Of a stretch of 64,000 nucleotides of DNA, positions 30,767 through 43,297 are shown one piece after another. The stretch comes from Phellopilus nigrolimitatus (Eukaryota > Basidiomycota > Agaricomycetes > Hymenochaetales > Hymenochaetaceae): contig JAJOHG010000012.1 in NCBI GenBank assembly GCA_021029095.1, forward strand, positions 1 to 64,000, given 5' to 3'. The position numbers and the translations under genes were made by a program. The stretch's first letter is position 1. Every line of letters begins with the position of its first letter. The notes beneath the pieces are model-generated. The model made no database searches and was not told the DNA's origin. It saw only the letters and a program-made list of their open reading frames with translations.

Positions 30767-31402
30767 GGCGTTGCGGGTGGCGGGGCAAGCCCGCGGTGCA
30801 TGCTGATCGTGACAAGAAGTCATGTGGATCACCGGCGATCCGCACGTGGTGGCGCGGTCGCCGGCGATGACCACTAGCAGGTCTCCGCCAGCAACCCCAG
30901 GCAACGTCAGCACAGTACTAAGCTCAGCAATTAAAATTGCAGTATTATTCACAGGAGAGGGAAATAGGCGCTATGGCAGCTAACTAGAGGCATGTGACCC
31001 ACCTGTACACGCGTCTAGTTAGATAGGCTAAGGGTAGGGTCACAGGTGACTTGCGACACGACACAACAAGTCTCTTCCGTTTTAGGCAATGTCGATCGCT
31101 TATGTGGTTTGTCAATTTCTACACCCACCTGTATTTTCAGATTTGCAGTGTTGCCGCTTTTGGATGTGCATTTAGGATCTGCAGAGTTGCCGCTTTTGGA
31201 GGGAGCAGGCAGGAGGAAGGGAAATTGATGGATGACTAAAATGCGTATTTTAGTCAGCGATCACCAATTCCGATCAATTCTGACAAAGAATTGATGTGGC
31301 TGTGTCTCAAGTGGCCGTTGCCTCTTATGTTATGATCACAGGTGAAAAGGGCGGAAGCGCGTTTCGTTTTTACTACTCAAGTCCTGTGGTTATTCAGAAT
31401 TG
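30767..31402. other. Spacer between transposon block and first gene
   Basis: No gene supported. The first 130 bp are GC-rich with overlapping palindromes (GATCACCGGCGATC, TCGCCGGCGA). A near-perfect direct repeat, GCAGTGTTGCCGCTTTTGGA, lies at 31145-31164 and 31181-31200. The last part is presumably the CHL1 promoter. Confidence 0.5.
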
Positions 31403-34400
31403 ATGTCTCATTCAATCTCTCTGCCGACGCCGACTGAATTCAACGCGTTCCCTTACAGTCCGCCTTATTCAATTCAAGTTGACCTTATGCGTCACCTCTA
31501 TTCGGCTATAGAGAATCGAAGGCTTACTGTGGTTGAGAGTCCAACAGGCACTGTTAGCATCAAGTTTTTGACTACAACTCCAAAGTACTCAATCGTCCCT
31601 TTGTATAGGGAAAGACTCTTAGTCTTCTGTGTGCTTCCCTTTCCTGGCTTTGTGACGACAAAATTCGCTCGAGGAAGGGTCAACTGGAAAATTTGCGAAA
31701 TGCATTAAGTTCAGGAAACGGTCAGTTGATTCTTATTATGTCTTTCATCAGTGTATATCTGACAAGGGACTGCACAGATCCAGAATGGGTTCTGACGCAG
31801 AGCTTCGAGCGCATGAAGAACGAGCTCGAAATGACGGAAGTGGAACTCGAGAAACATCTAGCAAACCTGCGTAGGCAGGAGCAAGCATCGAGGAGACGGG
31901 AAAAAGCCCGCATTACAAAAAGACCTGTGCGTGCAAGAGGCTAAATCTCAACATGATCGTCTGATTGCCTTACAGTATTATTCTTCAAGAGGGTGAGCAA
32001 TGAAGACGACGAGGGAAGGAACGAAGAGCCCGACGAGTCGTTTCTACCTGACAACTCGTTGGATAATCCTCTTGGAGAGCAGACAAATTTGGACACAGTT
32101 TCCTATGATAAAAGGTTCGTACGCGGCTGGGGAGTGCGCCTTGGATTGACATCCATCAATTTGCGAAAATAGGCTGGTGCGTCAAATATCGTCGGACTCC
32201 GATTGTGAAAATACTGCGATATCAACTCGGACCAAAGTTGGTGTTTGTTTTGGAAGCATCGACATACTCCTAATAATCAACAGATTTTTTATACTTCAAG
32301 AACTCACTCGCAACTTTCACAAGTTCTCCATGAACTCGTGAAGCTGAACTTGACTGCAGAAGCAACAACAGATTTCGTGCACACTGAATATGACCAACGT
32401 GCTCAAATCCATCACGATGACTCGATAGGATATCGACCACGAACAGTGCAGCTTGCTTCTCGTGCTCATCTCTGCATAAACGAAACCTTGCGTGCTCGAG
32501 CGACTGATCTTGATGAGGGATGCCGTGAGCTTTTAGCTGGTATTGGTTTTCTTTGACTTTCCTACATCTCTCATTGACCAAGTTTGGCTCAATTGCAGCT
32601 CGTCCAGATGAGCGTTGTCCTTATATTCCTCCTATAGGCGACGAAACCCGCATGTTTGACTTGCGCGATCGTATCATTGTAAATCGACCGCTGTCTTTAT
32701 TAGATGTTTTCTTATTTTCCATTTTTAGGCAGATCCAAAAGATATAGAAGATCTCGTAACTACTGGAAAGAGCTTAAAGACTTGCCCCTACTTCGGATCA
32801 CGATCGGCAATTCCATCTGCTGAGGTCAGGATACAATTCTATGAATTCTCATCTGATTGACATTAAAGCTTTGAGTTAGCTGGTAACGTTACCATATAAT
32901 TTACTCCTTCACAAACGTGCTCGCCAGGCTCTCAACATAGATCTGACAGACCACTGTTGTAATCATCGACGAGGCGCACAGTTCGTGTTCTGTACTTTCT
33001 CGTCAAAGCTAGTCAATAACGTGGTTCGACATCTAGACCTGATTGAGTCTATTCTCCAGCTGCACACTGTTGATCTATCCACTTCGGTGTTACGTGTGGC
33101 CGCCAATCAGCTGAAGATTTATTTGGATCGGTTTCGAACACGACTCAACGCAACGCATGCACTTAATTTGAAGCGGCTTGTATTATTTCTAGAGGCTTTA
33201 GACCAGTTTGCATCTGTTCGAGACGCTGAGACGAAGGAAAGACGCGATGCAGCAAATTCCGAGGATGTTTTAACAGTGTCAGCATTTGTTGAAAGCATGG
33301 GTAACAAGGTGAACGGAATTAACTTCCTGGAGCTGCAAACATACCTCATGAATAGTAAGGTGAGATCTTTAATCTTCTCGGGTTGATGTATCGTACATCT
33401 CGTCTTGCAGATCGCTCGTAAAGTTTGCGGTTATGCTAAGAAATCAGATGAGTCGGACGAGCGTGAGATTCAGTTTCTCAATTACTCTGTGACCAAGTGC
33501 CCTAAGTTGTTCTAGGTCGTGACATTCGGAACACATTGAAGGGCAAACCGATACAGCTTCCTTTGCACGCGGTGGAGGCATTCATTTCGTGCCTGACAAA
33601 CGATATCGAAGGTAAGTCATTACTTCTGCGCAAGTAGTTCGTTTTCTATCTAACTTTTTCAGATGGTATAATCACATTTTATGGGGACAGCAGTAAACAC
33701 AAGGAAATGCATATTAAGTATCAGCATCTCAACCCAGCCACCCATTTCAATGAAATCCTTTCCGATGCACGCTGTGTCATACTGGCCGGAGGAACAATGT
33801 CACCAGTGAGTTCGGTTTCTGTTAACTACGGAAACTCTTGACTCGTGCAAGATCTCCGATGTAGCAATGCAATTATTTCCTGCCATTCCCGATGATCGAA
33901 TCTCTATCTTCTCGTGTGGCCATGTGATTCCTCCATCAAATCTTCAATGCCTAGTAGTAGGAAAAGGGCCCCGAGGAAAGGATCTCCAGCTAAAATTCAT
34001 ACATAGAAACGATCGATCTCTTGTGAGCCGTTCTTTTCCTTCTTCCCTTCTTCCACTAAGGACTATATTAGCTAGACGAGTTAGGTTTGATTATGGGCAA
34101 TCTTGTCAATATTGTGTGAGTTGAGTGCAGTACTGAAAATCGTTAGCTTGTCTGAGCCCTTTCCTGCTTGATCAGCCCGCACGGGATGGTCGTTTTCTTT
34201 CCATCTTATTCGTTTTTGGAAAGCATCAAAGAAGTATGGACAACGAGCGGACTGATTAGCAGGCTCCAGAAGAAGAAGCAGGTAGGTCGTAATTCGTTTG
34301 CGAACTCAAAACCCGTGTCATATTTTATAGATATTTTATGAGCCGCTTGAGAGCTCCGAAGTCGAGAATGTTCTGCGAGATTATAGTTTGGCGTCGGCGA

Positions 34401-34958
34401 CGGTCAGCTCCCTTTCGGTACAGTTTTTGATTTGACCGTCATTGTGCTGATTCTTTCTTTAGACCACGGTTACTTCTAAGGGTGCTCTTATATTTGCTGT
34501 AGTCGGCGCCAAGCTGTCTGAAGGTCTGAATTTTGCCGATGAGCTAGCTCGGGCGGTAGTTCTTGTTGGACTGCCATATCCCAACTTGGCTTCACCGGAG
34601 TTGAAAAAGAGAATGAACTTCGTCAAAGACCTGGCAAAGAAGCGTGGAAATGGATCTCGCGTGACTAGTAACGCAGGAAGTGAGCTCTACGAAAACCTGT
34701 GTATGAGGGCTGTCAATCAAAGCATAGGTATGACTTAAAATAAAATTTGCACTGTGGATTTCTCAGTGGGCTTGCCGAACAGGACGAGCGATACGGCATA
34801 AAAACGATTGGGCTTCACTTATTCTTGTCGACAGTCGATACGGTTCTCCGAAGGTCCGGAACAAACTACCTGCCTGGATTGATCAGAGCATCTTGCAGCC
34901 CGAGTCCTTCGGACAAGCTGTAAAGTTTCTGGGTGAATTTTATCGTTCGAAACGTTGA
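31403..34958 (+). CDS. CHL1: CHL1/DDX11-type iron-sulfur DNA helicase
   Basis: A superfamily 2 (XPD-like) 5'-3' DNA helicase needed for sister chromatid cohesion in the nucleus. The start at 31403 gives MSHSISLPTPTEF and then the Q-motif region FPYSPPYSIQVDLM. The Walker A box (VVESPTGT|GKT) is split by the first intron. Further motifs are QIFYTSRTHSQLSQV (motif Ia), LASRAHLCINE, the Fe-S cysteines (GCREL, RCPYIPP, KTCPYFGSR), IIDEAH (motif II), VILAGGTMSP, VVFFPSYSFLE, GAKLSEGLNFADELARAV and VLVGLPYPN. The last exon ends at 34958. Many introns of about 50 nt are present. Around 32,940-33,010 and 33,490-33,545 I could not restore one frame with ordinary introns. This is either sequence error, very short introns or gene damage. 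Convergent with KGD1, 105 bp apart. Confidence 0.88.
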
Positions 34959-35063
34959 ACTCCTGTCCTCTGATGTCATGGGAAATTCTGATTTTGTAAT
35001 TAAAGAGGCGCGATAATAAATATCATGGCATTAAGTATCAGAGTCTAGTTTAGGCATCTGAGT

Positions 35064-38000
35064 CTAGTTAAACGCTTCTGCAAGGAATTGTTCGATTTGC
35101 TTCGTATGAAGGGCCTAAAAAATGCGATGAGCAAAGCGACGTAGTGAGGGGGCTTTTCATAAAGGAACGAACCTTGCTTCCCGTAGCGACAGAACTTGTA
35201 GGCTCACGTCCCGCATAAAGGGGATACTTGCCTTTGTGGTGCTGCGTCTCATTGGCCGCCGTAAGAATACGAGGACCGACGTAAGTCCAAGCACCATTGT
35301 TCAGTGGCTCCTCCTAACCAGGGGAAAAAGAGGTCATTATCAAAGATAAGGTTTATAACTATGACCGTTTGCAATGACGAACCTGACACCAGAGAATATC
35401 GGCATTAGGATACTTATCCAGATGAGGCGTAAGCTATATTATTTCGTCATGTAAGCACAGTATTATCGCATTCATGATGGTCTGCACGCACTAAATCATA
35501 CGGCAACGGCGAGACCTGTTCCAATCGGCTGATGGCGACATCCTTAATGCCCTTCTCTTCTCTTTCTTGAAGTAGCGTATAATAGACTTGACCTTTATAC
35601 ATAAACGGAAATCGAGTATTAGACTGTCATACCCCAATAAAACTGTGACTAACCAGAGCACAAGATATGCCTGCGAATTTCTTCAGGGGCGACCAAGCCC
35701 TCACCTGTTTCAGGAAGGTATCTTTCGAAGTGAGTATCACCGATCATTTCATCGAGGTTCGAACGAGCTTTGGGGTGTCTCAACAGCGATTTCGAAAAGA
35801 ACACGACAAGCTAAAATAAACTCAGTTTTCAAAATAAAGACAGAGAAGCGAGATCCTTACAGGTTTTCGGAAATCACGATGAATCTGTCGGCGAAGGACA
35901 TGGAACTACAACAATAAAATGGAACGGTGAGTATCCTGCACGAAGAATAACACAAATGGACTGACGTAATTGGCAGGAGTTCTGGGTCAAATATACATTA
36001 CATCACTCAAACGCTAGTGCAAATATAGGAAGAACTCACGTCGGATAAACTATCTGCATGTTACAGTCTTGGTGCTGCCTTTCGATCTTCTGAGGAGTCG
36101 GGAAGACATGAGGGTGGTCGTCGCAAAGTTGCAAAAATCGTTCAATCCGTGCGCTCGAATGTTCAGGTCCCTGGCCATCATAGCCGTGCGGCAAAGCCAT
36201 GACCAGACCGGTTCGCTGCAGCCATTTCCTTTCGCCGGACGCAATGAACTGGTCGATAATGCATTGAGCATTATTCGCAAAGTCACCGAACTGCGCCTCC
36301 CATACGGTCAAGCACTCGGGAGAAACAAGGGAATAACCAAGCTCGAAGCCCAGAGCACCAAACTCGGATAGAGATGAATTGCAGATCTTGAAATGCGCCT
36401 GATTTGAGCCAAGGTTGTTAATAGGGACGTATTGTTGCTCATTCTCCTGATCATGAATGACAGCGTGCCTCTGGGAAAACGTGCCACGTTCAACATCTTG
36501 TCCTGACACGCGAACGTGATTCTTTTCCAAAACCAACGAGCCGAACGCAAGCGCTTCAGCGGTCGCCCAGTCAATGTTCGTTCCCTCCTCAACAGTCTTC
36601 CCCCGGCTGGTTAGGATGCGCGAGAGATTGCGATGGACAGTGAAACCCTGAGGATACGTGGAGATCGACTTCCCGATGCGCTTCAGCACCTCTTCGGCAG
36701 AACCCGTTGCACGAGTAGGCAACGGGTGCTCAGCGAGTTGTTTCGGTGAAGGGAAACCTTGCCACGACGCAGAAAGCCATTCCTTACTAGTCGGGGTATA
36801 GTCTTTTGCTGCTGCCGCGGCCTTCTCAAGCATTCCCCAAACCCATTTTTTGTGCTCCTCGATGTCCTTCTCCGTAAAAGTCCCACGATCAATCAAGAAC
36901 TTGGAATACTTCGTCAGAGGCGTAGGCTGCTTCTGGATTGCCTTGTACATCCTCGGCTGCGTGAAACTGGGCTGGTCTGTCTCATTATGGCCGTAACGAC
37001 GGTAGCAAACTATGTCAATGACGACATCCTTTTTGTACTTGGCACGGTAATCAGCAGCGAGTTGACAAACAAACGTAACAGCTTCCACATTATCTCCATT
37101 AACATGGAAAATAGGAGCGTCGATGCTTTTGGCGATATCGGACGGGTAAGGCGTTGAACGTGAAAACCGAGGGTCTGTCGTAAAACCGATTTGGTTGTTG
37201 ACAATGAGATGGATTGTGCCACCGGTCCCGTAATTGGCTAGATTATGGAAACCCATAGTCTCGTAAACCACGCCCTGCCCAGCGAATGCAGCATCACCGT
37301 GAAGGAGTACTCCCATGGCCGTCTTATGGCTGGCCTCATCGTTTTCGAAATGTTGGATAGCGCGTGTCTTTCCTAGAACAACAGGATCTGCTGCCTCAAG
37401 GTGAGAGGGATTGGCGACTAGCGACAAAGACACCCTCTTTCCCGACGGAGTTGGCCGAACGTAGTTCGCGCCAAGATGGTACTTGACATCTCCTGCTGGC
37501 CAGTCACTAGGATCAGCCGTACCAGAAAACTCGTTCAAGATGGCTTCGATTGGTTTCCGAATGACATTGGCAAGAACGTTCAGCCTACCGCGGTGCGGCA
37601 TGCCCAACGTAACATGCTTGACACCATGCTCCACGGAACGGTCGATGAGCGCCTTCATACCCGGGATAAGCGCCTCACAACCCTCGAGTCCGAAGCGCTT
37701 CTCGTTCGGGTATTTACTCGCAATGAACTTTTCGAATGATTCGGACCACATGAGACGATCCAAAATCATACGCTTCTCATCGACGGTGTAGTTCCATGGC
37801 TTCGGGATTTCGACGCGTTCCCGAATCCAGTCGCACTGGTCCTTGTCTGGTATGTGTATGTATTGGATGCCAACAGCACCACCTGTGAATGTCATCGTCA
37901 CTTTAGTAGACAGTCGAGATTTTTTTTATTTTCAAAAAGTCAAAGCGCACAATAAATCCTCTGGCAAAGTTTGATAATTTCGCGAAGAGACATGGTTTTT

Positions 38001-38604
38001 CGATCCTCAGTCGCGAAGTGTGGTAATATACCAGGTCCAAGAGCGATTTGTTTATCGAGGTCGCCCTCTGTGAAGCCATACTGATTGAGTTCGAGTTCCG
38101 GAGGTTTGACGTCGGCCAAGTCGGCATCTAAAATGCCCAGCGGGTCTAAGTCCGCGACATGATGACCTCGAACTTGGTATGCACGAACAAGTAGCTGAGT
38201 CTACAGACAGAAGTAACATTTGACAGATACCGTGAATTCGCATTTAAATATAAATAAATGACGAGGGAGACACGTACTTTCAAGTGATCGTCTAGCTTAC
38301 CACCGCGGCCAGCATCCAAGGTCGGAGCACCATCGACTGGCTGTGGAAGAAAGGTGGGAGGAGGCTGGAAAGCATCTTGACTAGAGAGGCCTTTGTCCAT
38401 GCCCGAGAAGTATGCATCCCAGGAGACGTGGACAGACTTAGGGTCCTGTCGCCAATGGCGGTACATCTCCTCAACATAATACGCGTTGGTGCCATTCGCG
38501 AACGCGTCGTTCGGAGAGGGAGGTGCAGCCGACGCCAAAAACCGCGTCGAAGTGACTGGAGGTCCACGACACGGCAGATGGCGGAGGAGCTGCCTGCGCA
38601 ACAT
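35064..38604 (-). CDS. KGD1: 2-oxoglutarate dehydrogenase E1 component, mitochondrial
   Basis: The thiamine-diphosphate E1 subunit of the 2-oxoglutarate dehydrogenase complex of the TCA cycle (2-oxoglutarate to succinyl-CoA). The start at 38604 gives an Arg-rich mitochondrial targeting peptide ([14 protein letters not shown]), then the lipoyl-binding-type N terminus ([25 protein letters not shown]). The large exon 36036-37887 holds [36 protein letters not shown] and [18 protein letters not shown] (TPP/Mg site) and the transketolase domain ([13 protein letters not shown]). Downstream exons encode FSKSLLRH..., [23 protein letters not shown] and [16 protein letters not shown] final 59-nt intron leads to [16 protein letters not shown] and TAG at 35064. 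Full length, about 1000 residues, with no defect seen. Confidence 0.96.
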
Positions 38605-39044
38605 TGGAAAGGACAGATGATGGTGGTGAAGGAAGAGACTTGACTTGACAGTGACGGAAACAGATCGAGCGAATATAGTCCGTGACGAAAGCGGACTGAC
38701 CTCAGCTTACTGAGGCAACGCCTGCAGTGTCCGCGGTCTGATTTATAAGCAACAGTTGACCCCATGTAGTAACCATGGTGGCGCGGAGTGCAATAAATGT
38801 CGGTACTCGTTTTCGATTCAACATTTCACTTCGTAAACTGACTTGTGAAATGCTTGTTAATACACATAATTTGCTCGTCTTTTATGCTTGAGAAGATTTT
38901 TTTTTTTGTGATTGCAGCGCCCTGAAAAAAAAAACCCCCCGCGATTTGATTTGTATTTACATATAGTATGTAAGGCAAGTGCACAAACAGGGGACGCTGT
39001 GGACCGTCGGGTTTGTTCACATTGCTTTCAACCCTCCTAGAATC
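38605..39044. promoter_or_regulatory. Shared divergent intergenic region KGD1 / SUGCT-like gene
   Basis: These 440 bp separate two divergent start codons and must contain both promoters. A run of T (about 38,898) and an A/C homopolymer (AAAAAAAAAACCCCCC, around 38,927) are visible. No specific transcription-factor site is claimed. Confidence 0.5.
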
Positions 39045-40952
39045 ATGTTTATTCCATCGTGCATCGCTTCAATGCCAAGGAGAAATGTCTCTAGGCTATC
39101 TATGACCCGAAAAAATGCACGGCTACGCATTGACAGTACTACATACACAGTTCGCTTCATGAATCCGAGTCGGAGTACCTCGTCTGGTCCTGCTCCTGGT
39201 TTCAGCATGGGAATTCCTCCGCCTCTCAAAGGCATCAGGATTGTCGATTTAACTAGAGTGCTCGCTGGTCCAACGTGCACAATGCTTTTGGCCGACCTGG
39301 GTGCAGACGTTATCAAAGTCGAAGAAGTCTCACAGGGCGATGATACGAGTTAGTATCGGTGCATTCAAATGCAACCGCATCTATTACACCAGCCTTCAGA
39401 AGCCTTCCTGACATGTTGATTACAAGGGCATTGGTCACCTCCATCTGCTCCCTTGATTGTCGACCCGCCAGCAGAAACATCTCATCTCCCTGCGGACTCT
39501 GCTTATTTCTTGGCAGCCAACAGAAACAAACGTTCCATGACTGTCGATCTTAAGACACCGGAAGGGCTCAAAATTATTCAGTGCTTAGTCGAACGAGCTG
39601 ACGTTCTCGTCGAGAACTTTGTTCCTGGGAAGCTGGCTACTATGGGTCTGGGCTGGGACGACTGTCGCAAGCTCAACTCGAGACTTGTCTACGCGTCCAT
39701 CTCAGGTAGGACTCTCGCATAGCATTATCCGTCTGTCCTGATATTTAATTGCTTTCCTAGGCTACGGACAACATGGGCCTTATAGTAAATCACCTGGTTA
39801 TGACGTGATAGTGGAAGCCGAAGCTGGATTAATGCACATGCAAGTTGGAAATCATGTCTGTCCAATTACTACTGAATTAAACCATGCATGTTGTCTCCTG
39901 TGCTTCTTAGAACAGGTGAAGCCGGGCGGCCACCTTGCAAGGTCGGTGTTGCAGCCACCGATATTGCAACTGGTCTTTACGCCCATGGCGCCATAATGGC
40001 AGCTTTAATTTCGCGAGATAAAACAGGACAAGGCGTTTGGGTTGATTGTAATTTGTTTGAATCACAGGTGCAGTTTGAAACACGCCTTAGCATGCATACC
40101 ATGTTAATGGACTCTCAATCGATGAAGATAGCAGGTCTGGCCAACATTGCTTCTAATTATCTTATTGCAGGGAAAGAAGCGTCTCGTCACGGCACTGCAC
40201 ATCCGACTATTGTGCCATACGAGGTGTTTGAATGCAAGGATGGGTTTTTGATGATAGGAGCTGGTAACAACAAACAAGTAAGAACGTAATCTGAGCTAAT
40301 GCATGCTTATATTTGCTGATGGTACGTTGAGTTCAGTTTGGACTTCTTGCTGAGAAAATCCTGGGAAACCCGGAAATCGCCAATGACACGAGATTCAATA
40401 CCAACGCAAGTAGGGTAGCGAATCGCGAGATAATAAAGAAAATTATCACGGAAGTTTTGATGACCCAGGACCGGGAGTACTGGCTTCGTAAATTTAAAGG
40501 TCTGGGGCAAGTTATCTTTCCCAAACTCTTTCCCGTCCAGACATTTATGAGACCACCAGAATTCCATTCGGGCCAATTAACAACATCCAACAGACGTTCG
40601 AACATCCACAGGCAGTAGCACGCGGGGTGGTTGTTGAAATCGAAGTGAGTAGCATTGGTCTGAAGTATTTTTTCTTCTAGTTTTGAACAGCAGCCGTTAT
40701 TTCTAGCATCCCCGTTCCGGAAAGATCAAGCTCGTTGGACCCGCAGTCTCTTATAATGGTAAGAAGATGCCTGTTACTCGCCCTCCCCCTTGGCTATCCC
40801 AACACACCTCTGAGGTAAGTGCTTACGTGTGTCACCTCTCGTGGTACTAATGCTGATAAAATACATATGGGGCTGAAATTTACAAGATACTCACAGAGCT
40901 GGGCTATTCGGAAGAAAAGATCGCTGAATATCGGAAGAAAAAGATTGTGTGA
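39045..40952 (+). CDS. Family III CoA-transferase, succinyl-CoA:glutarate type (SUGCT-like)
   Basis: Family III (CaiB/BaiF) CoA-transferase. The N terminus from ATG 39045 is basic and probably a mitochondrial presequence. Core motifs: [79 protein letters not shown] with the catalytic Asp, [66 protein letters not shown] and PFGPINN. The overall match is closest to human SUGCT, which re-activates glutarate with succinyl-CoA. Substrate is inferred from family only. Two introns are GC-AG (39840-39910 and 40507-40559). Ends 86 bp from the convergent neighbour. Confidence 0.88.
39840..39910 (+). other. GC-AG intron in the SUGCT-like gene
   Basis: The donor is CACAT|GCAAGT and the acceptor CTTCTTAG|AACAGG. 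Splicing yields GLMH-I-TGEAG, exactly matching the family. No GT donor in the area restores the frame. Confidence 0.8.
40507..40559 (+). other. Second GC-AG intron in the SUGCT-like gene
   Basis: The donor is CTGGG|GCAAGT and the acceptor CCACCAG|AATTCC. Splicing yields [14 protein letters not shown], as in the family. Confidence 0.8.
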
Positions 40953-41038
40953 TATATTTGAGGTGTTTTTAGTTTCGAAGGCCGCGATATTGGTGTCATC
41001 GCTTGAATTGATAAGATCGGATATTGGAACCTGTTCAG

Positions 41039-42133
41039 CTAATCATAAGTCACTATCTGTGTTCCTACGCCCATCGAAATGGCCTTGTCAACGACAGCAC
41101 TTGCTATGGCTGTGTCCTGCAACCCAACACCAACTGATTTGAAAATCGTGACATCTCCGGCGGCTTTCATCTTCATAATCGTTTCCGATATTCCCTGACC
41201 ATCTAGTCCAGTCATTTCGCCCACTTCGACCATATCTTCTACCAAAACCTTCGCTCTGATCAATTCTCCAGCTTCCAATTGGCATGCCTCCTTTGAGTCT
41301 ACCATGATTTTCCCGGCTCGCTTGATCAATTCCACTTCTACTTCAACCATATCGGGTGTATAACTTCCGACTAAATTGATATGTGCTCCTGCTTTGACCC
41401 AGCTAGATTTGAAAAGCGGTTGAGTACTGGACGTCGCAGTACAGATGATGTCGGCAGAGAGAACTGCACGTTGTAAATCGAACAAGTTGGTCCCAGAAGC
41501 ACCGATGGCGCATTCCATGACAAACCGGATGTGGGTAAATCTAGACTGGAGAGAGGCATGAAGGCTTTCCAACCGCGAATTGAACGATCTGTTTACGATG
41601 GTGCAGCTCTTCAACGACGGAAATGTCCGGATGAGAAGATCGACGTGCGCCTCAATCTGTTTTCCTGCACCGAAGACTAGCAAAACATGAGGAACGTCAG
41701 GTCCGACTAAACGAGTAGCTAAAGCAGAACCTGCATATCATTAAACAACTATCAGCATCAAGACGCGATACAGTGAAACGACATCAGCTTTACCAGCAGC
41801 GGTCCTTAACGCTGTCAAGCTCCTTGCATTAACTACGGCTTTCACGGCACCTGTCTGCTCGTCAAGAACAAGTGTAGTCGCAGGTAAACCGCCTGCATGG
41901 TTCCCCAATGGCACTGAAACGACTTTGATAGTGGTTCCGAAGTCATCCACCCGAGCAGGCATGAAAAGCGTGTTGTATGCCTTTGTAGATATAGACGTCC
42001 TCTGAGGGATGGCGATGCGCTGTTGAGAGTGTAGACGGACAAAAACCAGAGCCATCAAAGAGAGAAGTACATTCGGGGAGAGTTCCGACGAAACAGCAGA
42101 GACATCGCCCGCAGACAAGACAAGGAGTGACAT
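41039..42133 (-). CDS. Ornithine cyclodeaminase / mu-crystallin family protein
   Basis: NAD(P)-dependent enzyme family that includes ornithine cyclodeaminase and mu-crystallin (ketimine reductase). The start at 42133 gives MSLLVLSAGDVSAV. The first exon carries FMPARVDDFGTTIKVVSV and AVVNARSLTALRTAAG, the substrate-binding part. After an intron around 41,732-41,795, the Rossmann fold begins: LLVFGAGKQIEAHVDLLIR, followed by ADIICTATSSTQPLF, VKAGAHINLVGSYTPDM, LIRAKVLVEDMVEVGE and VTIFKSVGVGLQDTAIA. About 340 residues, normal for the family. The substrate cannot be told from the sequence. Convergent with the CoA-transferase gene. Confidence 0.9.
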
Positions 42134-42728
42134 TTCATACGTTACAGCGGCGGAAGGTAAACCGGTGAAGGCCTAGGACTGGTGAAACCAGGAAGCCGTC
42201 TCGTATAAGGCAATATACATGTCAAGAACAAAGTCAGCCAATGCTTTGTATTGGATGATCTACTTTCTTATCCTTAGGGATATTTTCACTAGGACGCAGA
42301 TAGTCTTGTAATAAAACTCATGGCGGCAAGTGAACATACAATCGCTATTTTATCCACGTTGCATAACTACCTCTTGATGATATTGCGCATACTTATATGT
42401 ATGTATGTCCACAGTAGGTTTACAACTTTCGACGTCCCCTCTTCACCAAGTTAAACATATGCAACCCTTTCACTTGTTGTCAAAGGGGATTGGAAACAAA
42501 TACGTAGCACTCAGCTGCTTCCAAAATACAAACAATCCTAGAGTTGCGTTGCTAGTATGACGATGAATGATTGATCGTACACTCGTAGTGGACACCTCCC
42601 CACAGTCTCTCTTCCTTCCCTTACCTTCTCCTCCAACAAGCCACGGAGCTCGTATCCTACATTACGATTGAGGATGATCTAGCCTGCGTCTGCCTGCATA
42701 GACAGGGTGATACCAATCATAGACACAT
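42134..42728. other. Intergenic region
   Basis: No ORF or RNA gene supported. It holds the promoter of the OCD/mu-crystallin gene on its left side and the 3' region of YPD1 on its right. Confidence 0.6.
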
Positions 42729-43297
42729 TTATTGGTCCTCTTGGTCCACACCATGCTCCTTATACCAATCCTTCAGCCATTTTTCGGCATCGCTGTACTC
42801 ATTCTTGACCTGAACGAGCAGTGCGTCGATCCTAGTGAGAGCCTCTTCGTCCGAAAGATCGACGCCCGCTTGCTCGTCTCTTCGCTGACCGTAGTGCTGC
42901 ATACGCTCGCACGATGCCTGCACTTTAGCGACGCCCAGGGCGGCACTCGAACCTTTAAGAAAGTGACCGAGCGAGGACAGCTTTGCAAGATCTTTCGCCG
43001 CTCTGCATACACGCGCGCAGCCGAGTTCAACATCAACACAGTGTAACCGGATGGCGATGGCGGACATATGACGTACAGAGCCTCGTTCATTTCGGTAAAT
43101 GTTTGGTCGGCCTGAGCGAAGTAAGCCCACGCCATACCAGCTGAGAAATCGTGGGTGTCGTCTTCATCGAGGTCAAGGATCTGACGGAAGGTTTCCATGT
43201 CGATGACGCCACCGACGGAGGACGAGGCATCCGCAGATTCAGCGTTGGAATCGGACTTGATAGGCGACATGGGAAGAGAGAGAGTGAGCGTTGACAT
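42729..43297 (-). CDS. YPD1: Histidine-containing phosphotransfer protein (YPD1)
   Basis: HPt protein that relays phosphate from hybrid histidine kinases to response regulators (Sln1-Ypd1-Ssk1/Skn7 osmostress pathway in yeast). The chosen start 43297 gives MSTLTLSLPMSPIK. Helices follow: GGVIDMETFRQILDLDEDD, then, across a 74-nt intron with a GTACGT donor, LAKLSSLGHFLKGSSAALGV containing the phosphorylated His. The C-terminal helix hairpin is IDALLVQVKNEYSDAEKWLKDWY. The protein is about 165 residues. An upstream ATG at 43579 in the same frame, or at 43610 in another frame with an intron, could extend it; the extra sequence is low-complexity and I consider it 5' UTR. Confidence 0.9.

Noticed and set aside
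30780..30895. A GC-rich hairpin followed by CTAG, resembling a Helitron 3' end.
   Set aside because: No TC 5' end, no Rep/helicase sequence and no A|T insertion context were found; too weak to call.
35588..35917. A plus-strand 109-codon ORF inside the 3' half of KGD1.
   Set aside because: It lies antisense to KGD1 exons and introns that encode conserved E1 sequence.
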